Shown one piece after another: positions 1 to 11,303 of a stretch of DNA of 64,000 nt. A program made the position numbers and the translations under genes. Source of the DNA: Gnomoniopsis sp. IMI 355080 (Eukaryota > Ascomycota > Sordariomycetes > Diaporthales > Gnomoniaceae); NCBI GenBank assembly GCA_027946555.1, contig JAPEVC010000014.1:186001-250000 (forward strand), read 5' to 3'. Within the stretch, counting starts at the first letter, position 1. Each line of letters starts with the position of its first letter. Under the pieces are notes generated by a model. That model was not told where the DNA came from. It saw nothing but the letters and a program-made list of their open reading frames with translations, and ran no database searches.

Positions 1-566
1 GTATCGTCTGAGGAGCTGGACCACCATGATGAAGGCGCGTCTTCCGCGTCCCCGTCCAGCGGGTCGGCAAAGGGCGAGACAAGGGTGGTGTCGCTGCCGC
101 TGTCACTTTCTACAGGGTGCTCAGCTACTTCGGGTGGACCGAGGATGAATATGTTGTTGAGACAAAGGTCTGTGGTTCTTTGCGGTCTGGGCGGAGGAGG
201 CGGTCTGCGCTTGGTCGGGGTTTTGGGAGGCTCGGCTAGCAGTGGAGGAGGAACGAGGGTATCCCACTCATCCTCGTCGACGTCGCTGGCCTCGTCGACA
301 ATGTCCATGAGGTCATGCGCAAAGGTGTCGATATCGAGGCCATCCGGTGTGGTGAGGATGACCGCTGGTGGCTCGAGGAGCACGGGCTTTGGGTCTTCGT
401 CTCGCTGTTCCATCTCTTCCTTCTCGTCCACATGAAAATTTGGTCTGTGGTTCCGCTTCTTGTGATCAGGAACACTCTGGAGCTCAAAGATCTCACTGGG
501 AGCTTCGACCTCTGTCTCGCTAAGGGAAACACGTCTGCGCTTGAATTTTCTCATCAATGATCTCAT
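1..566 (-). CDS. Hypothetical acidic protein, 3' end cut by the window edge
   Basis: Reading the minus strand from the ATG at 566 gives an uninterrupted frame of 188 codons that runs off position 1, so the C-terminus lies outside the window. The N-terminus is basic (MRSLMRKFKRRR). It is followed by an acidic, proline-rich, low-complexity body with Asp/Glu clusters near residues 85-100, a run of basic and proline residues near 120-130 (KRRPPPPPRPQR), and a Ser/Asp-rich tail. I see no catalytic motif and do not recognise the family. The composition fits a disordered nuclear or signalling protein, but that is inference. An exon-like open frame at 808-1097 on the same strand ends in a good donor, but its phase does not match any acceptor I can see in front of this ATG. 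The link between the two is therefore unproven and the true start could lie upstream. Confidence 0.6.
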   Translation of the reverse strand, partial: MRSLMRKFKRRRVSLSETEVEAPSEIFELQSVPDHKKRNHRPNFHVDEKEEMEQRDEDPKPVLLEPPAVILTTPDGLDIDTFAHDLMDIVDEASDVDEDEWDTLVPPPLLAEPPKTPTKRRPPPPPRPQRTTDLCLNNIFILGPPEVAEHPVESDSGSDTTLVSPFADPLDGDAEDAPSSWWSSSSDD

Positions 567-2163
567 GGTGTCTGTTTGCGCGCAGTTGATGTAGTGGATG
601 GAAGGCTGTATTGCTTATACTGCATGCTATGTATAGTTCGAGAACGAAATTTTATTGGGAAAACAACAAAACACTCAAAGCTGCACGACAAGATGAAGGA
701 CTTCGAGTCTTACTATATGCGACAAGACCATCGCACAACCTCCGTCATTAGGCAGACAATACGTAAACTGTAGCATGCTATGTCCGTGACACAGTCCCCT
801 TACTCACCTGCCCCCAAACACCGTGATTCTGATGCCTAGTCTCCTCGATGCAGCCAGCGGTAGAGTTCCGACAGCATCTGTATCGAGTGCATACAACAGT
901 CGTGGTTGAGTGGCTGTGGAGAGAGGTCTCAATCCGGCCGGGTCACCCGAGGCCATGGCTGGAGAAGGCAGCCAACAGTCCACAGTTTCAGACTCCTCGA
1001 CGTTGCTAAGTAAATTCTCATCTTTGAGGCCGCCATCAGCGAGGCCAGGTTCAAGTTCGATGCAATTGAATGGAGTACACTCGTCTGGATCGAACATCGT
1101 CGGTAGCCTTCCCCAGGGCCCTAAATGGCATCACCTCACCTCAGCTAATCAAAGCAGCATAGAGTATATTGTGAAAGAACAACCTCTCCCAGACCAAATG
1201 GTCCCCTTCCTATTGCCAAGCGAGGCACGAAATTGAAGTTAGTACAGCAATCTTTTGGAGCAACTTCGACACATTCTTAAATGGATTAGGTCACGTTCTT
1301 CTGCAGCATCACATTGAGACTTCTATCACATCAAACTGTGCTCGAAGTAGGCGACGTATAGTTTGTACAACAATTCAGCACCCCAACTAACATTCCTCCA
1401 TAAGTTCGCTTCCCTTGCTGCTCTGATGCTTGATACACTACTTGCCCTCAACTAGCAGAACATCCTATCACTCGCGCCTCCGCACACCTGGATATCACGT
1501 CTTCGTCTGCTTGTCTGCAGCCCCATATCCAGCCCCATACGAACCGCCATTTGCTTGGATTACCACATAAGTGGGGAATGAATGTTGTGAAGAACGCCCC
1601 GTCAAAGTTTTGTATCAACCAGAGAAAACACCAGGTCCTGACCCAAAAGATGGAGAAAAGTAATCAACGCCGCATGGGTAAAAAATGTTTGAAATACCAT
1701 TCCATATAATATTCCGACGCCCCCGGTTCCAGATCCCCAAGGCTCGTCGATGTCATATTCTGAAGAAGGCCGTGTTGTGTAAGAATTGAAGTTAACGACG
1801 CAATGAAACAGCAAAGGCTGCTGAATGACAGTGTATGAAGGTCATTTAACGATAAGTCAGTCTCGAGTGGTGACTGTCGGAGCGCGGTGTGCACTGATTA
1901 TGTTGATTCTAGGGGTCTGTCCTCCCGTCATCCTTCAGTTGAGGCTTGTTTCCATGCACTGAAGAAATTAATCTATTCAAAAGTCGCGGCATATCCATTC
2001 ATTAAGGCCCATGTCCACGAGCGAGGGACGGGGCCGATTCTGGTCGTACACTTCCATATTTTTGGTCTCGGAGTGCGTAATAAAACGGATAGGCAAGCGA
2101 TCGCGACCATGCTGGTCGAGGCGCTGCGAGCACCGCCGCATTGCCAACGTCCAAGTTAATTGC
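567..2163. other. Intergenic region with one weak exon candidate
   Basis: Apart from the minus-strand candidate exon at 808-1097, described separately, I see no open frame with convincing composition, no tRNA and no repeat. The right end holds the 3' flank of the minus-strand gene that stops at 2164. Confidence 0.5.
808..1097 (-). CDS. Candidate 5' coding exon, unassigned
   Basis: A minus-strand frame opens with ATG at 1097 and stays open for 96 codons. It ends at an excellent donor (CAG then GTGAGTAA, with the GT at 807-806). The peptide has balanced composition (Asp, Glu, Pro, Cys, Leu) unlike the nearby shadow frames. Splicing here would leave two bases of a codon. The obvious acceptor before the downstream 1-566 frame (CAG at about 572) would then give the wrong phase, so either another small exon lies between or this is a separate or spurious piece. 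No family is recognised. Confidence 0.3.
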
Positions 2164-3670
2164 TCAAGAGTGGAACAAGTCCCACGCTCTGTCACAGAGT
2201 CGCATAAACTCATCCTTCTTGGCACGCTGAGTTTCAGGGCTATCGCGACCCTCGCCGAACGGCCCGCGGCGCACTGACGGGCGACCATTGCCCAGGGGTG
2301 GGGATACACCAGCCTCGTATTCGTCCCGGCGTCTTTTGTGCTGGCTGGCACTGCGGCCGTCGGACCTATGGGCACCTGGGAGAGGCGAAGGAGGAGTAGG
2401 GGGTTGGTGACCTCCGTAGTGGACCAACTTTGGTAGAAGCTCTGGTCGACCTCCTGCAAGCTCCTGCTGGGCTTCCTCGGCAGACTTGTACTCCCTGGGT
2501 CTGCCAGTGTGAGGAGCTTGCTGGTGTTGTGAATGAGGATTGGGCGAGCCCATGGGTCTGGGTGCAGCCGTGTGCGGCGCATACATGTGGTGCTCCTGGG
2601 ACGAGGGGTGGGCAGAAAGCCCAGCGCCGAAGACATCCGCAATTGGTGGCAGACGGTTGTTGGTCTGGTTGGCGGGCACGTGATGAATATGGGAAGTATT
2701 GGAGAGTTTTGAGGGGCGATTCTCGATGTGTCGGGTCAGAGGGTGAGGGTTGTTCATGCCTGTAAATGTCTGACCGAGGGGCGCTGACTGGATGACTCTC
2801 TCATTGGCAAAGTTCTCATGCGACGGTGCAACGATTGACAGTCCTGGAGGCACCTTGTTCCTCCGAGATGAGATGCCTGGTGTTTTCACAGCGAATGCGC
2901 TACTCGCGTCCTTTTCCTTGTCCGAAGGGCCGTCACCCTTCGCTGATTGTTGTTGCAGACGGGCTTCGATAAGGTGCCTCTGCTGTTCCCGAACAGACAG
3001 ACTTCTCTGCACTTGCTCTTTCATGACGGGATCTTGGGTCACGAACCCCGGCGACAGACAAGCCAAACCAACGTCTTGAATTTGTAGGCCGTCGCGTGCT
3101 GTGAAAGGCCGTGCTGTAGCGGGCGAGCCGGAGCTGGGAGCGTTTTTGGACAAGTCGAGTCTGCGGGGACGGTGTCGGCTCGTGGGTAATTGTTCTGGTG
3201 ATCCTGGTTCCTTCTTGACAATTATCCTAGGCGGGCCTCCCGCGCTGCGAGAACTGTTCAATTCAAACATTGGTCAGCATTAATAGAAAATGAAGGCATG
3301 TTTTAATGTTTGTCACAAGAGAGACAAGCTGTTGATAGCGACTTTGGCACAAGAAGACAAAGCCGAGGAACGTTAGAAATGCATGAGGAAAAGAACTCTA
3401 AACATACGGAGGCGAAGATTTTCCATGGGACTGAGTCTGGCCCTTGGGGCTGCCACTGCCTGAACGTGATGGGTGTTGTTGAGATGCTGCTGCAGGTGCA
3501 CTCCGATTGCCCGATGAGGCTGTTCGTTGGATGGAAGGCGAGACTGAAGCAGAGGCGGCGGGGGCCGCGGCACTCGACTGTGCAGGCGCAGGCGCAGGGG
3601 GCGCTTCTCCACCAAAACTTGACCGGTCATGAGGAGCCGGCGAAGGAGCCATGGCGATTGCGGCGCTCAT
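2164..3670 (-). CDS. Low-complexity putative nuclear protein with a phosphorylation-dependent SUMO motif
   Basis: Two exons, 3670..3408 and 3253..2164, encode 450 residues. The intron has a GTATGT donor and a GAACAG acceptor with GCTGAC before it, and the phase matches exactly. Residues 1-87 are Ala/Pro/Ser-rich and probably disordered. Right after the splice junction comes a basic stretch with the octet VKKEPGSP at residues 100-107. This fits the psi-K-x-E-x-x-S-P phosphorylation-dependent sumoylation consensus known from transcription factors. A short conserved-looking segment follows (about residues 135-175: LQIQDVGLACLSPGF, then a charged helix rich in Gln, Glu and Arg). Next are Pro/His/Gln-rich sequence and a basic cluster (HKRRRDEYEAG). 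The C-terminus is helical (EFMRLCDRAWDLFHS). I recognise no DNA-binding domain. A nuclear regulatory role is inferred from the SUMO motif, basic clusters and disorder only. Confidence 0.8.
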
Positions 3671-4297
3671 GGTGGGGGACTTCCTAAGCGGGAGGGGGTG
3701 TTTTGCGTGTCGTATTGTGGGGATTTTGTGGTGCTGATGGTGGTGGTGGTGTTGGAAAAGGAGGAAGAGGTGAAGTAAACGGCGCGTGTGTGCCGGGAAA
3801 GTAGTGTCTAAGAGGCCGCTCGGCTAAAATAAGCCCAAAAGCAGATGAGCGGCTCGGGTGGCTGCTACTCCGTATAAGTCGGCCGTCGCTTCGTTGCGGC
3901 GCTTGGCTGAAGCAGCTAATTATGTTGACTGACTCTCCAAAAATTGCAACGGCACCGAAGCCAGAAAGTCGAGATCCACGGTACGGTGGAAGTGTGCTCT
4001 GTGTTGTGATTGAGGTTTTGAGCCGGGGCAGAATTTCGTCGACTTAGTTGGGATGTGGAATTGAAAATTGCCTCGAGACTCGAGATGTTTCCCTTTTCCG
4101 AATGTCTTCCCCACTAAGAAGTCTTGTCGGGTGCAGCTGGGAGTTGGGGTTTCAGAAGTCGCCCGGTTGGGTGAGACCTTGCGGTGGAGGGTCTGATTCG
4201 GCGGCAGTAGAAATGCAAAGTTGGGAGATGCAGGCTAGCCTCCCAATAGTGGCAAAGAGAACCGGAAGTTCCTGACAGGAGGGACACCAGTCAGTTG

Positions 4298-4342
4298 TTG
4301 CGTTGCGTTGCGATGCGATGCGACGCGGTGCGGTGCGATGCG
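4298..4342. repeat. Degenerate NNGCG pentanucleotide tandem array
   Basis: Nine consecutive 5-bp units of the form NNGCG (TTGCG x3, ATGCG x2, ACGCG, GTGCG x2, ATGCG) run without interruption. Only the first two bases vary. A shorter array of the same type occurs at 36068-36082. Confidence 0.85.
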
Positions 4343-4883
4343 ACGGCGGAAGTTTGCTGAAGGGATCCTGTGCGCTTACCTTTCCAATGTTCACTCAGCT
4401 GGCTCTAATTGTCTCGAGAGATGTCCCGAATAAGACCAGAAGAAGCAGGTCGGAGTCAGCTGCAAACCCCAAGGCTGATCTGGTCGCTTTGAGTTTGGCG
4501 TCCGCTGTAGAGACAGAACCCCTATTTGTTCTTCTGCCCAAGCTCGTGTTCCGACGACAGATCGATAGTTTGGACGTATTAGATCAGTACTGGATGGAGA
4601 TATGGGTCCTTCGCGAATGAGTTGCCCCAAGAACAAAGTCGATTGGCAGGTTCGATTCCAGCAAAGTCCCCAGTCGCACAATTGCTGCTGACGAGGCCAG
4701 TCTGCGCTGTGTTCAGATAATAGTCCAGGGCGAAATTGCACCTTTGCACTCGGGTCGTAGATCGGCTGGCCGATAGTGGAGGTTGGGTAATAAGTCTCTC
4801 GTCTTGGTTTTTATTGCTCTTACAAAATAGCGTCGCAGGAAATCGACAGCTCGCTCCAAGGCCCAGACACGAGATTGATGAGA

Positions 4884-4906
4884 TCAGGTCAGGTCAGGTC
4901 AGGTCA
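4884..4906. repeat. TCAGG pentanucleotide microsatellite
   Basis: Four perfect TCAGG units followed by a partial TCA. It lies in non-coding DNA, 540 bp downstream of the NNGCG array. Confidence 0.85.
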
Positions 4907-5474
4907 ATGGCGAAATAAAACGAGGGAACTCGCGGCACAAGGTCGACGAGATATTAGGCAGGTGCGAGAGGAAAAAACGGAAGAGGGGTGCGACTTCCAA
5001 AAACTTGTGACAGCAGGGGGGGATGGGGCTTATAGAGGAGACTGGAGACTAGGTACTGCTTCAGAATGCGCAACGACGCCCCATAAAAAACCAATATCTG
5101 CCCTGGTCGGGAGTACGTAGCGGGCTAGCAGCGAACTTCCAGTTGTTCGAGAATACCATATACAACAGACAACAAACATTACAGACAGGGACACCCAGCT
5201 GATCTATGAAAGGGGAGGGAGGGGCTGTACTGTCACTGATACAGTGGGTGCGAGAGATGTGAGAAATCCGTGGCCATTCCCTGTCGGCCACAAATTCTCT
5301 GGGCATCCTCAGAGCCAGACAAGCACTTAGACCAGGGACCCTCTGGTCACGACAAGAGTCCAATCTGGCCCTGCGACTGGCGGGCGGGCCCTTCGCCGCG
5401 TGCCCAGATCGAGGTGGTGAAGTGCTAAGTAAACCTTGTTACTGGCCCAAGCCTGTGAGGAGGAGCCATCTTCA

Positions 5475-5485
5475 GGGGGGGGGGG
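5475..5485. repeat. Poly-G run of 11
   Basis: An uninterrupted run of 11 G in non-coding DNA. It is one of four G/C runs in the window with exactly this length. Confidence 0.9.
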
Positions 5486-8400
5486 TGGCCGCACCGCCGA
5501 GGACATGTCTGCCATTCAGCGAGCGGGGGCCAACGCTACTTTAAGCTCCGTCGTTGTTTCATCAATGCTGGCCTATCCACTCCGTCCGCATTAGACCCTT
5601 GCCTGGACCGTGTTTTTTGACTTGACCTCGACGCAAATGTTGCCAAAAGTCACAAGCCAACCCGCCTAGCCTCGAGAGCCGCAATCACTCCCGTCCATCG
5701 CCAGCCGCGGAGCCTTGAGCTCGAGCCTCTTCGATTTCTCAGCCAAAGAGGATAGAAATCAAACCGGCGTCCGACATGGGACACCGGTCAAATGTTCTTC
5801 TGGTGCGCCCCCGATTCGTCAGAGGGCCTCTGAATCATTGGCAAACTTTTCGGCTTGCGACCTTGGTCTTGGGACATGCAAAAGGGTTTTCTCCCGTGTT
5901 CCGTGAACTTGGTATCAAGGTTTCCCACCGGGGTCCACGGACTAGCGTTCGGATTTCGTAGACTAGGTAGGTTGTGGGCCGAAAATTTTCACGGAGCGAC
6001 AAGTGGGCAATCGCGACTGTTTACAGTTTCACTGGCAGTACTTAATAGTCCGGCCTTGAACCGAGTATTGACACGGGGGGCCCTGGGCCGCGCTTATTAC
6101 GGAAGGGACTTGTAAGAGAGCAACGACGAGGCTGTGGCTGTGTGTTTCTGTCCAGCTTCTATCTCTGGTAGACGTCCGATGAAAGGGGGTTCAGTTCATG
6201 CTGATTGCTCTCTCTCCTTTTTTCCAAAATAGTCTCCTCTCCGTACGAAACTGCCCTGGAGTACCACAACCAGGGAATCAAGCGCATTGTCAATCAATAT
6301 CCACTGGTGCTGATAGTCGCTGAACATCAATGCGCTGATTACCAATGAATAGCAGGTCGCCGATGATCCCCCTTTTAACGACACGTCGTCTTCAGCGGCG
6401 AAGCCTCCAAGGGCTCCGAACCTCCCCACAGATTCTAGATCATTGGCCGCGTTGTATGTGGAGCGAATGCGTCTTTCATACAGCTCCTACGGCCTCTTAG
6501 CTTCCGACTTGATACATAGTAAATCCTTCAACGTCGACGCTAATTTGCAGTATCCAGAACCTAGTCTCGGCATAATCCAGCACGATCTTATCGCGATCCT
6601 TGTCGGACAAAAGAAGAACGATACCCGCCTTGTGCGCGAACGTAGTACTGCATCAAGCAAATAGCAGCCGGGCGAATGTTAGCACTACTGCACGATGTCT
6701 GTTGTAATACCACAACCTATGTTTCCACGAATTGTCACCGGCTAGGCATGAAGCTCGTATGACGAGACTGTGCACAGCATATCTAAGTTGGTGGAATACG
6801 AGTTTCCTGGTCAGGGACCCCTGGAGAAGATCAATAAAATCAATCTTCTGTGCAACCGTGCCTGCGTCTATAGGCGCATATCAAAATGTTAAACAGATGA
6901 TGGCAGCTGCTTTGACCCTACCATCTTCGGACGGGCCATGGTGCTTCTGTTAGCTATCGCGTGCCATCCCTTTTTCGCACTCGTTGATCCGACTTGAGTG
7001 TCTTGGTAGGACGGGCAGCTGATGGCAGTGAGCAAGCCTGGCAATTTGACGGAAACGGCCATAGCTTCACGGCGCCGCAGATCATCGGCATCATTGGGGA
7101 TTATTGTCCACCGATGATGACCCCCTCCCCGCCTTATGAGATGAAACTTGTTATGACGTCCTTGTCGGCCAGCTGGTATCAAACACACCCAACTTGGGTA
7201 CAGATCAACGAGAAAAAAGCTTGCCTTTGCCGTGAAGTCGTGGCCGATTTCGCGGCCCTCGAGGCACTATAGGGCCCCTGTGCTCGGCCCATGATTCCCC
7301 CGTTTTTTCTTTGGCAGATGGAAAGTTCTTGGAAAGGTTGATATAGCCCGATAAGAAGACACATACATAGAGGCCCGACAATGTCACTGGCGCGCGGCAA
7401 GCTGCATAGGCTCGAAGAATTGATTCCTCTCTAGTGAGTTTTATTGACCAGGGGTACGCGATGTACTGCGTTAGGTATGTACGTGCGGTTCGTAAGGCAC
7501 AAAAAGGGACAACATCCTCCAGAGTTTCCATCACGATGTCTCACCAGCTCCCTGGTACCGCGTTGGCTACCATATTTGCGTAATCAGGACCATCAATCAT
7601 GCTGAAAGCACTTTATCTGCCGGAGGGCCGACAAGAGGTCACTCATCTAAGTGAAACAGACAGTCGACAATGTCAACTTGCACGTTGAGATGGCCCCGAC
7701 TGTCAAAGCTAGCGTCCGGGCGCTATAAACTCTTGAGGCTATGTTCGGCCGATGATGTTTCGTTGGGACCCGGGATCTTGTGAATGGTGTAATATTGGAT
7801 GGCGACGACATGGCCATGATGGCATGACTTGCGACTTCAACCTACATCAGCCAAATTCTCCAACAAGATTTCACAAGTGGCCGTAACCCAGCACACACAG
7901 CATACCTGAGACTCACCGCAATGAGGCCCAAACCGGTGAGTGAACAGGAAAGTCTCGAATGGCACCCGCTCGTGGCTGCGCACCACTTGTCAATGGAGCC
8001 TCCTTGGCCTCATGACTGGCCCCGCCTTGTTTCACGCGCTGTCAGTTTAATTGGCTGGGCACTGTTGGCTCTCACACCTGAAGCGCACCGATGCAAGACG
8101 TGCAGGGAAACAGGGTAAGGATCCATGGATGGGTGTGGAGGCGAACATGGAGGGTCGGTACGGTGGGCCTAAGAAAGGTTGCCAGAAAACCAGAGGTGCC
8201 TGGAAAGGTGCCCCGGATCACCAGGGGCCCCCCCCAGCCTTATGCCTCCATCCTTGTCGACATGCAGCCCAGAATCCCGACTCGGCCCTCTCCTCCGCTC
8301 TCTTTTACCAGTTTTTCGTATCAGCGGCAGACACCACCGCATGCGCAACCCATACTGGCGATTGGGTGTAGATTGCCAGTGGTTCGTGCAGAGGCGACCT

Positions 8401-10526
8401 CAGCTGATTGAACTGCAGCAAACAGTCATACCATGAGCCCGTTTACGCGGATGCGGCTCCAATGAGGTTTCGACACGCCTTTTGCTGATGTGGAGGTGAG
8501 ACTGTGGATAGCGGGCAAACTCTGTCCAAATATCGGGTACTGGACGCAGGGTACATACAGTGACAGCTTGAAAGCTTGACAGGTAGAAATGGCCTAGTTA
8601 CCTAGGTATGGAAAGCTGGATGAGGAATCTCAAAATCAGTTGCTCATCATTCTTTGGTGGTGATCAGAGAGATTGGAAATAGGATGTGTATGGCCTGTAA
8701 TCTTCCTGGATCTGTTCTATGCGATCGCAAGCTGATGGGTAGCTTTGCAGCCATCTCTGAAAGGTATACTTGGTCCTACAAATGAATTGAGAAGCGATAT
8801 TCTGTTTCTACTAGGGGGCTGGTATGTAACTGTCTGAGAGACCAAAAACGTTCCAATACTTTTCGATCTTTCACCTCGGCGACTCCCTGCGCAGCCCGTC
8901 CTGGCTACAAAAGTGCCCAGTAGCCAGCCAGTGGGCCATTCTCCCATCCCAACAGTGCAAGTTATGGCGCACAAGCGTTCAGTTCACGCCATAGAGCCCG
9001 ACCCGTGGGTTATGAATGGGCGAGATGCTGTCCGCGGCGGCAAAACACCGTGCTTGCCAGATCTAGGTACTTTTGCGGATTCATTCAAGACTTTGGGACC
9101 TTTTTGTTTCGCCGTGCTTTTTGCTTCCCTAGCACCACTTTCATCCCAACTTTCTACCCGCGGAATCTCGCCCACGATCCTGAATGGCACAGGATGGGCT
9201 GAGGGTGATATCGCATGATGTGTCAGTTCCAAGCACGCTATGACTGGGTAGAGGCTTGTGGGAAGAAGCTCGCACGCAGGAGTGGAATTTCATTGCGCAG
9301 GCTTGTGGTGAAGAAGAAAAACGTCGTTGAAAGCCGTCTAGGTCAAGGGCAAGTCGCCGAAGTTGGATTTGTGCTCGGTGGTGGCTTTGCCGGGGACATG
9401 ACCTTACTGCTCGACCGCCGCGGCTGAGGAGCCTCTTGCTGCCGTGTGCGAGCGTCGACGAGGGTAAATATGACCTCAGCATCAGCTTCGACGCTTGTTC
9501 CAAATGCTGGTGAAAATCCTTTGTTTTGCAAACAGCTGTTTCAGATCCAGCGTCGCCATCTGTATATAGTGCTCTTTCCGCGTAAGGCTTAGCTACCTTA
9601 GATCTAATCACTCGTCTTCAGTTATCTACGTTTCTGCGGTTGGATATGGGCCAGGGGACGGGATCTAGGCGTTCAGCCTCGCAGATACTGGAGGGGTGGG
9701 AAAGAGTCAAGCAACCGATACGACCGCCTGAAGTAAATATGAGCACACTGTTGACGTCTGGAGTCGCCACGCCTCCAGCTGGTTGGAATCCGCCAGTGTC
9801 TCGTAGCTGTGATGCCAGTATGGGTTGTGAACGGCTCAATGAGCCATCAATATATGAGAACTGCGTCAATATAGCTGGTGATTAATTGGACAACCTCTTC
9901 TATGGCACACATATATGCGTTTACATATACTACTAATCTACCCTACTCTATATTCGGACTGAATAGAAATTTGGCTTTGTTAAACAATGCATTGTGATGA
10001 CAGTTTTTCCGGAGCACTGCCCAGTACGCCCTCGAGATGACCAGTGTATCTCCTCCCATTCGATTTCTTGGAACACACAGGGCCTGAAAACGGTGTCCTC
10101 ACCGGCGACGATCGCGTTCAATATCCAAACTAACGAAGTCTCACTGGCTACGTTACTTGACAAGAACGCGCCAGGAGCCGTCTTCGAGCCTAGAGGTGTC
10201 ACGACCGTTAAAGATGCAGAGTGTTCTTTTTCCCTACTTTGCAACAAACCCCACGCGTTACCTACAATAGACACCGATTGGAGCGTGCGATACGCCGGGA
10301 AATGACCGGAACTTGGGTTGGGAAGCAATTCATACAAATGAAGTTCGTAAGTACATTTAGTTGGTGACTTACACAGGGACGTTTCTTTAGTGGGGCCGAT
10401 AACAGCCTTATCGAAAAATCTTGGGGACTGGCCGTACCGAAACATACACTTGACCAACTTTCTTTCCACTGCCAGCATCCCATATCGCTCGAGAATACAC
10501 TGCATCTATCGTTGAATACATCAAAA

Positions 10527-11149
10527 ATGTCGCAAAACGGAGAGGATACCTTCATGGAGGATGCGCAGGGCTCGCAGACTGGTGAGACTGAAGTCGCCGA
10601 CGAGGTATCGCTCGAGAAGAAGTTGTTCCTGGTATGCGTTGTTGCCCCCCTCCGCTTCTTGAGACCATGCGAATGCGAATGAGCATGGGGCTGACACATA
10701 TAAACAATAGCTCCCAGGCTCTACGGCTACTGCGGCTTCATTTGAGTTTCGTGATGAGAATCACACACTGGGCAACGCCCTGCGGTACATCATCATGAAG
10801 AAGTGAGCCGCATCGCTAGGTCCATCTTCACATGCAAACAACCCGTACTAATCAATTCTAGCCCGGATGTCGAGTTCTGCGCTTATGCCATGCCTCACCC
10901 CTCAGAGCCCAAAATGAACATGCGCATTCAAACCTACGGTGAGTGAGACGTACACCACCGGCCTAGACTACAACTGATATAATTACAGAGGAGACTACTG
11001 CCATTGATGCCCTGAAGAAGGGCCTCAGGGACCTCCAAGAACTGTGTGACGTTGTCGCTGAAAAGTTCTGGGATGCTCGCGAGACCAAAACACCAGCACC
11101 CTCAACGAAACAGCTCCAGCCCAACGGCGAGCCCCGTATGTTGGACTAG
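10527..11149 (+). CDS. RPC19: DNA-directed RNA polymerases I and III subunit RPC19 (AC19)
   Basis: Four exons, 10527..10631, 10711..10802, 10862..10938 and 10989..11149, encode 144 residues, the usual size of AC19. The family is known as the small alpha-like subunit shared by RNA polymerases I and III, which pairs with AC40 to nucleate assembly in the nucleus. The signature is clear. After an acidic N-terminal tail of about 35 residues comes the RpoA/RPB11-type dimerisation fold: a beta strand ending FEFRDENHTLGNALRYII, then PDVEFCAYAMPHPSEPKMNMRIQTY. It closes with the long C-terminal helix (AIDALKKGLRDLQELCDVV). Introns are 79, 59 and 50 bp with GTATGC, GTGAGC and GTGAGT donors, and every junction keeps frame. 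The stop lies 154 bp from the convergent stop of the complex I subunit gene, so the two transcripts probably share or overlap 3' ends. Confidence 0.95.
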
Positions 11150-11303
11150 GAAGGGGGAGATCTTTATGGTCTTGGGAGTAATTTGCATGGTCTGGCGTTC
11201 ACGGCGCGAGGATTGAAGTGGCACATCGGAAAATAGAGGGTCTTTTGTTGGGTGGCTCAGGGAATTCTATTTGGTATTTGCAGAGGACTCTACGATATCC
11301 ACA

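Larger units (their letters stand above)
3671..10526. other. 6.9 kb gene-free region
   Basis: This spacer separates the divergently transcribed 2164-3670 gene (minus) and RPC19 (plus). I read both strands and found only short frames with poor composition and no conserved motif. No transposase, reverse transcriptase, terminal repeat or tRNA is visible. It contains a degenerate pentanucleotide array (4298-4342), a short TCAGG array (4884-4906), an 11-G run (5475-5485) and an 8-C run (8228-8235). Part of it must hold both promoters. The rest could contain long UTRs, noncoding RNA or decayed sequence, and I cannot tell which. Confidence 0.5.

Noticed and set aside
4640..4690. GGTTCGATTCC, resembling a tRNA T loop
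   Set aside because: The flanking stem has a mismatch and no cloverleaf forms upstream.
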